Shown here: positions 7,477-13,581 of the stretch, one piece after another
How positions within the stretch are numbered: position 1 is the first letter of the stretch
How the letters are laid out: every line of letters begins with the position of its first letter
Source of the DNA: a virus
Virus record (IMG/VR): IMGVR_UViG_3300028837_002360
Location: 1-36,825 of that record
Reading direction: 5' to 3' (one strand)
Length of the DNA: 36,825 bases
Program-made: the position numbers and the translations under genes
The notes under the pieces: model-generated
What the model saw: the letters and a program-made list of their open reading frames with translations, nothing else
What the model was told of the DNA's origin: nothing
Database searches by the model: none

Positions 7477-8655
7477 TTAAATAAGAACTTTTCTACCTAT
7501 TTTCATTTCAATTTGGTTTTTAATTCCTAAAAGATCTATTTCGAATCCACATTTACAAATGAGTTTAGCATCTTTTGGAAAAGGTATAAATCCTTTATTT
7601 TTAAAGTCTATATCAGTCTGGGGATTAGGTGCAAATTTTGCATATATTTTATGAATTTCCCCACACTTTGTGCATCTTTGTTCAAATTCAGCTACATCAA
7701 CTCTTACCTTCCCTGGTATTTTTATTGGAGTTCCAGCATGAACAGCATGTCTAAACATTTTATTATCCTGAGTTGCGCATATCTTATAAGACGTTGTACT
7801 TTCAAAAATCATTCTACAAACTGTTTGGATTCTATACACAATCTCAGCCAATTTTGGGTCATTATCTAGCCTTGTTATCTTTACTCCAATTTCCTCTAAA
7901 TTATCAATTTTTATTGACCTTCCATGTAATCTCCACTTAGAATGATTTGTTAATTCCTTTGCAATCTCCTCTGCTCGTTTCCTTTTCATTTCTTCAGTTA
8001 CAGGTATTTTATTGGTTTCGGTAACAGTCCAATTTTTGAATTTGTAATTTATCAACCATTCAACTACCAAATCTTCAGCAAATTTTAATGCATGGAATAC
8101 ACTACCTAATTCACCAGGGGTAATCTGTGCTACTATCGTAGCGTCAAATGGGTTTAACCTATTTTGTTTTTCTGCTTCTTCCCTTTTCTCTTTAACCCAT
8201 TCCATGTAGTCATATGCTGATATTATAGAACGTCCAATTTTCATTTGCGCATCAATCGGTCCCAAGCTCCCAGTTTCAGTCATTAAAATTTCGTTACCTG
8301 ATAAAACAATAATTGTGCCGGCGCTTTTAGCCTCCCCAGATATTACAAAGGATACCATATCAAAATTATTGTGTAGGAACTTGACTATTTCTTCTGCTGT
8401 TTCGCCACTTCCTCCCGGTGTTTCGATATACATATCAACTTTCTTAAAGTCTTTTTTGCTTGCCAATAAATCATGAATTACATAAAAGTCTGATTGTTCT
8501 AATGAAACAGCAGGGATTGGTTTTCCAATCGCAGCAGCAAAAACAAATAAATAGGTATCTCTCAATTTATTGTAATTTAATATTAATGTCATTAATTCGG
8601 ATTCTAATTCAGGTATACTTAATTTTCTTTTAATATATTCATCTATTAAGCTCAT
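7477..8655 (-). CDS. SDH_sah-type serine protease (ClpP/SppA fold) with C-terminal zinc site
   Basis: The 392 residues show the crotonase/ClpP fold of the serine dehydrogenase proteinase family (PF01972): oxyanion-type PGGSGE at 80-85, nucleophile candidate Ser111 in AKSAGT and GSLGPIDAQ at 129-137. Residues 328-369 add Cys pairs (CTKC and CKC), which suggests a zinc ribbon. SppA-like relatives cut membrane or signal peptides; the substrate here is unknown. There is no signal peptide. The ribosome binding site is weak. It sits in a non-structural cassette with a nuclease and a radical SAM enzyme, not beside the head genes, so it is not the prohead protease. Confidence 0.75.
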   Translation of the reverse strand: MSLIDEYIKRKLSIPELESELMTLILNYNKLRDTYLFVFAAAIGKPIPAVSLEQSDFYVIHDLLASKKDFKKVDMYIETPGGSGETAEEIVKFLHNNFDMVSFVISGEAKSAGTIIVLSGNEILMTETGSLGPIDAQMKIGRSIISAYDYMEWVKEKREEAEKQNRLNPFDATIVAQITPGELGSVFHALKFAEDLVVEWLINYKFKNWTVTETNKIPVTEEMKRKRAEEIAKELTNHSKWRLHGRSIKIDNLEEIGVKITRLDNDPKLAEIVYRIQTVCRMIFESTTSYKICATQDNKMFRHAVHAGTPIKIPGKVRVDVAEFEQRCTKCGEIHKIYAKFAPNPQTDIDFKNKGFIPFPKDAKLICKCGFEIDLLGIKNQIEMKIGRKVLI

Positions 8656-8725
8656 ATTTTTATCTCTTTATAAACTTTTTTATTTAATTTTATCACTTTT
8701 TCTCTTCTGATTCAATAGTTGTTTT

Positions 8726-8911
8726 TTAACTGTTGTTTTTTAATCTCACCATCACCTTTTCCTCAATCTCACAATTTACAATATTAATTTGATTGCAGCG
8801 GGGACATTTAATCTCAATTATTCTGCTTTCTCCATTTTTTATATCAAAGCCTGGTGATCCAATAAATAATTTTCGGTTACAATTTGCACATCTTACTTCT
8901 ATTTTTTTTAT
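8726..8911 (-). CDS. Com-like zinc finger protein, 61 aa, apparent ATA start
   Basis: The frame encodes two Cys pairs (VRCANC at 8-11 and CPRC at 36-39) spaced as in the Mu Com translational regulator, with the same RC..CN..LF...IEIKCPRC layout. In frame there is no ATG, GTG or TTG between the upstream TAG and the first Cys pair. An AGGTGG site lies 6 bases before an ATA codon at 8911, so ATA is the best-placed start; a second ATA lies at 8902. In Mu, Com unmasks the start of the mom modification gene. No mom homologue was seen here. The protein sequence is convincing; the start is inferred. Confidence 0.65.
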   Translation of the reverse strand: MKKIEVRCANCNRKLFIGSPGFDIKNGESRIIEIKCPRCNQINIVNCEIEEKVMVRLKNNS

Positions 8912-8940
8912 TTTATACCACCTGCCCTATTAAAGTCAAT

Positions 8941-9378
8941 TTACTCCCATCCGGGAATCAGCCTACCATATTTTTCTATCTCTTTATAGCTTATTATTTC
9001 TTCAAAGTCTATTCCCAGATCATCACATATAAATTTAATCATTTCTCCGTTGGCTTTATCCCTAGCGTACTTATCGGGAATTACAAATCTCAATCTCTTA
9101 AATTCCTCCGGATAATATTTTTTGAATCTCCTCAGTTTTGTTTTATCAACTGGCCTAGAATAGCCCTTTACCTCAATAAATACTCTTTGTTGTGTTGGCA
9201 AATAAAAATCAGGTTTATAATATTTTGTGCCTCTTTTAATATTTTCAAATTTATATTCCCTTGGTTCATAAAACCATATTATTTTTATATAATTAAAATA
9301 TCTCGCTATATTAGCTTCCATCTTACTCCGGAAATATTGCTTTAAATCTTCCCGGTAACCGCCTTTGGCTACTTCCAT
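8941..9378 (-). CDS. PD-(D/E)XK nuclease
   Basis: The 145 residues show Glu22 in KMEANIARYF, then YYKPDFYLP near residue 53 and VFIEVKGYS near 66: the E, PD and ExK elements of the PD-(D/E)XK nuclease fold. Small phage enzymes of this kind act as Holliday-junction or single-copy endonucleases, or as VRR-like nucleases. It overlaps the end of the radical SAM gene by 10 bases, so the two are coupled. The exact family and DNA target are not evident. Confidence 0.75.
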   Translation of the reverse strand: MEVAKGGYREDLKQYFRSKMEANIARYFNYIKIIWFYEPREYKFENIKRGTKYYKPDFYLPTQQRVFIEVKGYSRPVDKTKLRRFKKYYPEEFKRLRFVIPDKYARDKANGEMIKFICDDLGIDFEEIISYKEIEKYGRLIPGWE

Positions 9379-10262
9379 TTTCTATATTCCTCCCAGGTAC
9401 AAGATTTAAATATCCAGGGTCTATTCACCCATCTCATAAAATCTTTATATTTTCTACTTTTTAATTCATTGTTATAATTCATAACATAGGGCCTAATTGA
9501 TCCTCGACTATCTTTGATATTTCTTAATCTTTCTATTCTGTAAAGATCTTCCTCAAAAGTGGTGTCAAAACCGATCAGGACATATACAGTTATATTTCTT
9601 GGCTTGATTCCCGCCTTAATAACAAGATCTAATCCTCTTATTATTTCAGTTTCATCTTTAATATTATCCCAGGCAAATCTTATCATTTCCTTATGCTTTA
9701 TCTCGGCCAGCAGCTTAGCATTTTCTTTATTTACAAGTCGGACATCCAATCCCTGGTTAAAATCCATTCGCCAGCCCTTATCAATATATTTTTGTAATTT
9801 CTTAATATGAGAAGGCAAAGCCAGAAAATTATTATATAATAAAACTACTACGTTGGATTTAGGATTTAAAAATTCTTCTACTTCTGCATGCTCTCTGATC
9901 TTCCCTTCTTTCTCTGGTACTATACAAAATTTACAATTCCTGATACAGCCCCGGGTAGTAAAGCCTAAAGAATAGTCAAGATCATATAGTTCATAATCTG
10001 GCATAAAATGCTCCACCTCTCTTGGTAATTTTATTTCTAAGTCAAAACCTGATCCGCCAGCCCGATAAAAATTTTCAGGTATATAACATTCATTGATATT
10101 AAATTTTGTAAATATCTTTGAAATATATACCCTATCGTAAGTTTTTAAAAATAATGGACTATATAATTCTGTTTCATCGCCTTTTTGTTTATGATAAGCA
10201 GACAATTTCATTAAAGCTAAATTATGATATTTTGAATCAATATCAAATAGTCCGACCTTCAT
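9369..10262 (-). CDS. Radical SAM enzyme
   Basis: The CxxxCxxC cluster motif is C106-C110-C113 (RGCIRNCKFC) in the 297-residue product counted from the chosen start. A start 27 codons further upstream exists, but MKVGLFDIDS is the typical beginning of this phage/bacterial group, and the upstream gene ends 2 bases before this ATG. The N-terminal 100 residues look like a degenerate B12-binding-type domain, followed by a partial TIM barrel (WRMDFNQGLDVRL, then VYVLIGFDTTFEED). The substrate is unknown. It could modify a nucleic acid base or a protein, but nothing in the sequence decides this. Confidence 0.8.
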   Translation of the reverse strand: MKVGLFDIDSKYHNLALMKLSAYHKQKGDETELYSPLFLKTYDRVYISKIFTKFNINECYIPENFYRAGGSGFDLEIKLPREVEHFMPDYELYDLDYSLGFTTRGCIRNCKFCIVPEKEGKIREHAEVEEFLNPKSNVVVLLYNNFLALPSHIKKLQKYIDKGWRMDFNQGLDVRLVNKENAKLLAEIKHKEMIRFAWDNIKDETEIIRGLDLVIKAGIKPRNITVYVLIGFDTTFEEDLYRIERLRNIKDSRGSIRPYVMNYNNELKSRKYKDFMRWVNRPWIFKSCTWEEYRKWK

Positions 10263-10264
10263 GA

Positions 10265-10417
10265 TCAAATCTTGCCTAATATTTTTAATATAAAAATAAC
10301 TTCCATAATCACCACTGTCCCGAAAAGCGCCCACCAAGCCCAATCGTTAACCTCTTCTGCTTTTTTAACCGGGCTACTAAATCCTTTAATCTTTTCATAG
10401 CCTACTTTGAATTTCAT
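10265..10417 (-). CDS. Small single-pass membrane protein, 50 aa
   Basis: It starts at an ATG with a GAAGGTGATT site, directly after the stop of the preceding gene, and stops 2 bases before the radical SAM start. The N-terminal 27 residues are basic and hydrophilic; residues 27-48 (WAWWALFGTVVIMEVIFILK) form one membrane helix. It lies in a frame different from the longer start proposed for the radical SAM gene. The function is unknown. Confidence 0.75.
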   Translation of the reverse strand: MKFKVGYEKIKGFSSPVKKAEEVNDWAWWALFGTVVIMEVIFILKILGKI

Positions 10418-10699
10418 TTAATCACCTTCTTTAATTTCAAATAAATGAAATACCAATGTTCCGTTTCCCATTTGAAACGTTCCTATGTAATTAATTATTC
10501 TAAGATAATCATCGCCTAAAGGATGACCTGTCCCGGTTAATCTAAAATATCTTTTTTCTTTCTCTGTTTCTGAATCTACCATTGCCCATAATTGAGGAGT
10601 GCCTCTTTGTGTTTGGACCGTTAGTATTTCAGCATCTTTAGGCAACTCTAAAGTGAAATGGTCTTGTATAAGGACCGGATATTTGAAAATTGATAACAT
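10418..10699 (-). CDS. DUF7352-like phage protein
   Basis: 93 residues with a small beta-rich pattern (LPKDAEILTVQTQRG, LWAMVDSE, FRLTGTGHPLG) found in an uncharacterised phage family. There is no catalytic motif. It sits in a run of small early genes. Function unknown; the family name is from memory of the pattern. Confidence 0.65.
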   Translation of the reverse strand: MLSIFKYPVLIQDHFTLELPKDAEILTVQTQRGTPQLWAMVDSETEKEKRYFRLTGTGHPLGDDYLRIINYIGTFQMGNGTLVFHLFEIKEGD

Positions 10700-10716
10700 T
10701 TTTTCTCCTTTCTTTT

Positions 10717-10899
10717 TTAATCTGGATCAGTTCCGCCGACCTTGACCTTTTTAACTTCTTCCTTGGTATAAATTCCCAGTTCGGCCTCAACTGCCTTCAA
10801 TCGTTTTTCAAAATCTTCTAAAAGTGGAATCATGTTTTTCTTTATCTCTACACAATAAAACCTTTTTACCTTTTTTAATTCTTCTAAATTTTTATTCAT
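10717..10899 (-). CDS. Small coiled-coil protein, 60 aa
   Basis: A short, charged helical product (LEDFEKRLKAVEAELG) without a recognised family. The ATG overlaps the end of the upstream HTH gene (TTAAATG), which supports translation in the same operon. Confidence 0.6.
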   Translation of the reverse strand: MNKNLEELKKVKRFYCVEIKKNMIPLLEDFEKRLKAVEAELGIYTKEEVKKVKVGGTDPD

Positions 10900-11247
10900 T
10901 TAATCGCTTCCGTTTTTTTTAAATATATTCCGGACTAAAAATCTGTCATTTTTAATCTCAACTGTATTATAAAATTTTATATACTTATTGTTTATCCTGG
11001 TATTCTCTTTCATCTTGGCCTGTAATTCCGGGCTAAACTTTCGTTTTAAATTATTAACTTTATTCTTTTTCTTTTGATATACTTTTCGTTTTATAGGTAC
11101 ACCCCATATTTTTAAATGTCGCCACAGAGAAGTTGAGACTATTCCGTATTCTCTGGCAATGTCTAATATCGGGATATCGTCTTTATACATCTTGATTATT
11201 TTTTCCTTTTCAACTTTTATTCTCGCGCCGGTAAGATTTTTACTCAT
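10900..11247 (-). CDS. Helix-turn-helix protein
   Basis: 115 residues. Residues 14-52 (IIKMYKDDIPILDIAREYGI, then SLWRHLKIWG) form a homeodomain/resolvase-type helix-turn-helix, followed by a very basic stretch (KRKVYQKKKNK) suited to DNA binding. A clear AAAGGAG site precedes the ATG, downstream of the structured RNA at 11268-11356. It could be a regulator. A small-terminase role is conceivable because none is found near terL, but position argues against it. Confidence 0.65.
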   Translation of the reverse strand: MSKNLTGARIKVEKEKIIKMYKDDIPILDIAREYGIVSTSLWRHLKIWGVPIKRKVYQKKKNKVNNLKRKFSPELQAKMKENTRINNKYIKFYNTVEIKNDRFLVRNIFKKNGSD

Positions 11248-11267
11248 TAGATTAAACTCCTTTCTTT

Positions 11268-11356
11268 ATAAGGCCCTTTTGTTTAGGTGCTTGAGCCGGG
11301 AGCCAAAGTCCGGGTTTTGGGAAAACACCTGACTCCACCTTGCAGAAGGGCCTTAT
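11268..11356 (-). ncRNA. Structured intergenic RNA element
   Basis: An 11-bp perfect closing stem, ATAAGGCCCTT (11268-11278) with AAGGGCCTTAT (11346-11356), encloses nested pairs: AGGTG/CACCT (11285-11289 with 11336-11340), AGTC/GACT (11307-11310 with 11331-11334) and GTTTT/AAAAC (11314-11318 with 11322-11326). It lies between the replication gene and the HTH gene. No T run follows on the minus strand, so it is not a plain terminator. It may be a cis-regulatory or processing element. Confidence 0.5.
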
Positions 11357-12189
11357 TAATTTTCCTTATCTTCCTTAGCATATCCTTCTGCTCTTGCTAA
11401 CCAATCAAATATATAGATTGAGTAATTATTATTAAATCTATCCTTTATAATTTTTTCATATTTAGGATTCTTCTTAAAATGTACCCGGATTTTATTCAGT
11501 TCTATTTCTATATCTATATTAGGGAATATCTTTGCCCACCTGTCTTTAATATCATCGTCTATACCGTGCCAGCTCCATAACTCAAAATCGAACTCTATAT
11601 TGTTGGCTGGCTTCTTTTCTTTCCCTTCTTTAATTAATGGCTTAAAAGGCTTATTTTGTACTCTTTCTTTATTATCTTTATTATCTTTAAGAGTTTCTTT
11701 AGACAAATGTTCGCCCCCCCTGAGATCCTTATTTTTTATACTATCTCCTGAATTATTGGGTATGCCTAAACTTACCTTTTCCGTTAGTTTTACTTCCTTT
11801 TTTGGTAAGTTTTCCTTACCTTTTCCGTTAGTTTTCCTAACCTTTTCCGTTAGTTTTCCTTTATTAAAAACTTCCTTTTTCGGTAAGTTTTCCCATTTCT
11901 CATAATGTTCATTAAATTGATAACATTTGTCTTTTATAATTATTTTATTTTCAAGGATCATTTTATTAATAGTTTCACCAAGATGACTTTCATACATTCC
12001 TATATCATTGGCTATTTGTCTTTTTTTTAATTTTTTAGTCCAATCTTGCCTTCTTCCCATTCCATTAAAACCCCAAGACCAACGGATAATATAAAATATT
12101 ATCCTCATCTCATCTTTACTCAATAGACCTTTAGCAAGTATATCTATCAATATTTTATTTTTTATTGGAGTAGAATCCTTTGGGATCAT
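11356..12189 (-). CDS. Replication initiator, lambda O-like N-terminal domain
   Basis: 277 residues. Residues 1-100 follow the phage replication protein O / winged-helix pattern: a short N-terminus, then LSKDEMRIIFYIIRWSWGF, KKLKKRQIANDIGM and INKMILENKIIIKDKCYQFN. Residues 101-145 are repetitive (NLPKKEV and KLTEKV units) because the DNA there carries five iterons. The C-terminal part (FELWSWHGIDDDIKDRWAKI) may bind the helicase or its loader. No helicase is encoded, so host helicase is presumably recruited. The ATG overlaps the stop of a possible 35-codon leader. Confidence 0.75.
   Translation of the reverse strand: MIPKDSTPIKNKILIDILAKGLLSKDEMRIIFYIIRWSWGFNGMGRRQDWTKKLKKRQIANDIGMYESHLGETINKMILENKIIIKDKCYQFNEHYEKWENLPKKEVFNKGKLTEKVRKTNGKGKENLPKKEVKLTEKVSLGIPNNSGDSIKNKDLRGGEHLSKETLKDNKDNKERVQNKPFKPLIKEGKEKKPANNIEFDFELWSWHGIDDDIKDRWAKIFPNIDIEIELNKIRVHFKKNPKYEKIIKDRFNNNYSIYIFDWLARAEGYAKEDKEN
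11774..11894. repeat. Five iterons inside the O-like gene, candidate replication origin
   Basis: Units follow CCTTTTyCGkTAaGTTTTCC on the plus strand and begin at 11775, 11796, 11819, 11841 and 11874. Three read CCTTTTCCGTTAGTTTT; two read CCTTTTTyGGTAAGTTTTCC. The spacings are 21, 23, 22 and 33 bp, about two, two, two and three helical turns. Lambda also places its origin iterons inside gene O. Confidence 0.7.
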
Positions 12190-12293
12190 CTGTTAATCTT
12201 ATTTCCCCTTTTTCTATTACTTTTTTTAGGGGCAGGCCAATAGCCACAAAAACCTGCCCCCGCCACCTTAAACACTCTTATACAAAGAGACAT
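12186..12293 (-). CDS. Possible 35-aa leader ORF before replication gene
   Basis: It starts MSLCIRVFKV and stops with a TGA that overlaps the ATG of the replication gene, as in translational coupling. The nearest good ribosome site (GGGAGGTGG) is over 20 bases upstream, which is too far, and a strong hairpin lies within it. It may be a real leader peptide or chance. Confidence 0.25.
   Translation of the reverse strand: MSLCIRVFKVAGAGFCGYWPAPKKSNRKRGNKINR
12225..12256. other. Hairpin before replication gene
   Basis: GGGGCAGG pairs with CCTGCCCC around a loop of about 16 bases in the leader of the replication gene. No T run follows on the minus strand. Confidence 0.5.
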
Positions 12294-12330
12294 TAAACCA
12301 CAATCAAAGGCACCACCTCCCTTTAATCAG

Positions 12331-12420
12331 CCCTGCCCTACTTCTCAAGGTTTTTATATCGTAGGGCAGGGAACGGCAGTTCGGAGAACCCTGGAGAGAA
12401 AGCCGGACCGCCGGGATTCG
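12331..12420 (-). ncRNA. Multi-hairpin leader upstream of replication gene
   Basis: An 11-bp perfect stem, CCCTGCCCTAC (12331-12341) with GTAGGGCAGGG (12361-12371), lies next to a GC-rich part with GTTC-GGA-GAAC (12379-12389) enclosed by CGGC/GCCG (12374-12377 with 12402-12405). It occupies most of the 240-base gap before the replication gene, in a genome with very short gaps elsewhere. A role in controlling replication-gene expression is inference. Confidence 0.45.
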
Positions 12421-12429
12421 ATTCACTTT

Positions 12430-12636
12430 TTATTTATTTACCTCAATGGCCAATCTATAATACATAACCGGGTCTCTACTTTTTACTTTTTTCCTGTCAA
12501 TATCAGCAATTAAATTCTTAAAATAATTCTCCACTTCTGCCAGATCTACCCTAGTATTATTATTAATTTTAATCTCCCTGCCTTCCCTGATATCGTTCAG
12601 TAAATCTGTTACCGCAAACAATTCTTTATAGGTCAT
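12430..12636 (-). CDS. Small hypothetical protein, 68 aa
   Basis: A predicted helical, charged protein (VDLAEVENYFKNLIADIDRK) without a recognised family. It is in the early operon directly before the structured leader of the replication gene. Confidence 0.6.
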   Translation of the reverse strand: MTYKELFAVTDLLNDIREGREIKINNNTRVDLAEVENYFKNLIADIDRKKVKSRDPVMYYRLAIEVNK

Positions 12637-12640
12637 TGAT

Positions 12641-12802
12641 TTATATTCCCCCTTTTTTTATGAAATCTTCTAATCTTCCAAATGTTTCAGAACTTATTAC
12701 ATGCCAATCCCAAAGTGCCATAATGTATCCCTTCGTATAATCAACAGAATTAAATTTCAAACTACGCCTTACCGAAGATAAAATAATATCATAATCTTTC
12801 AT
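12641..12802 (-). CDS. Small hypothetical protein, 53 aa
   Basis: ATG preceded by GAAGGGAGA, stop 4 bases before the next gene, so it fills an otherwise unexplained 200-base gap. The product (MKDYDIILSS start; YIMALWDWHVIS in the middle) has no recognised family. Spacing and ribosome site favour a real gene. Confidence 0.7.
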   Translation of the reverse strand: MKDYDIILSSVRRSLKFNSVDYTKGYIMALWDWHVISSETFGRLEDFIKKGGI

Positions 12803-12841
12803 TTATAGTTCTCCCTTCTTTTTTTATAGTATTTTTTTATA

Positions 12842-13570
12842 TTATTTATAGTTAGGAAATATCTTTATCTTTTCCGGATAGATATTTTTTAGGCTATCCT
12901 TTAGATAAACCGGGATATTATTCCACTTACAATAATTTACTATATTCTCTATCCATTCTTTTTTTGGTATGATCTTTCCTTTCCTATTTCCGGTTTCTGC
13001 CCCCAGGATCACCCAATCAATATTTGCGTTTGAAAATGGTCTAGGGTTAATATGCTCGAGGATGGGTTCAACCGATACAAAAGTTATATGACAACTCGTA
13101 ACAAATAGACAAGGGATTCCTCTCTCAAAATCTTTTTCTCTTGTTATGGTTACCCCCAGCCAACAGTTCTTCGGGAAAATATGCCTATCGTAGACCTCCG
13201 GATATCTTGTCAGAAATTGGAAGATATGCTGGGGATATAATTTTACTTTTTCCAATACCTTTTCCAGCCATCTATCTTCCCAGTAAGCTATTTCGCTCAT
13301 CGATCCCACGAATATCTTTTGGGTTTTTTGGGGAAACTTTTTATCAAATTGAGCCCTTAAAAACGTAAGTTTAAAATCTTTTAATCCGGACAAATAATCT
13401 CCGGTCCAGGCCCAGGTGGGATGTTTTTTCCAATGGTGACAAAACTCAATTTCAGTCATTTGCTTATAACGGAAACTTGCTATCTTTCGAGCATAACAAT
13501 ATTCACATTTATTAAGACAGCCCCAAACCGGATTCCAGGTGGTATTACACCACCCAATTTTATTTTTCAT
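12842..13570 (-). CDS. DUF5131 (phage Gp37/Gp68) radical SAM-like protein
   Basis: 242 residues. The hallmark WNPVWGCLNKCEYCYA gives C18-C22-C25, a CxxxCxxC iron-sulfur motif. It continues with FVGSMSEIAYWEDRW, FQFLTRYP, WLGVTI and SVEPIL, as in the DUF5131 family common in phages and prophages. The reaction is unknown. It lies next to two DNA methyltransferases and in the replication/modification block, which hints at nucleic-acid modification, though this is only context. Confidence 0.85.
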   Translation of the reverse strand: MKNKIGWCNTTWNPVWGCLNKCEYCYARKIASFRYKQMTEIEFCHHWKKHPTWAWTGDYLSGLKDFKLTFLRAQFDKKFPQKTQKIFVGSMSEIAYWEDRWLEKVLEKVKLYPQHIFQFLTRYPEVYDRHIFPKNCWLGVTITREKDFERGIPCLFVTSCHITFVSVEPILEHINPRPFSNANIDWVILGAETGNRKGKIIPKKEWIENIVNYCKWNNIPVYLKDSLKNIYPEKIKIFPNYK

Positions 13571-13581
13571 ATTTGACCCCT

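Noticed and set aside
8884-9345. 153-residue plus-strand open frame
   Set aside because: It is the shadow of the minus-strand nuclease gene, which has clear motifs and a coupled start; the plus product is a hydrophobic artefact of AT-rich DNA.
12374-12420. tRNA-like stretch with GGATTCGATTC
   Set aside because: The T-arm stem does not close and there is no acceptor stem; the region folds as leader hairpins instead.
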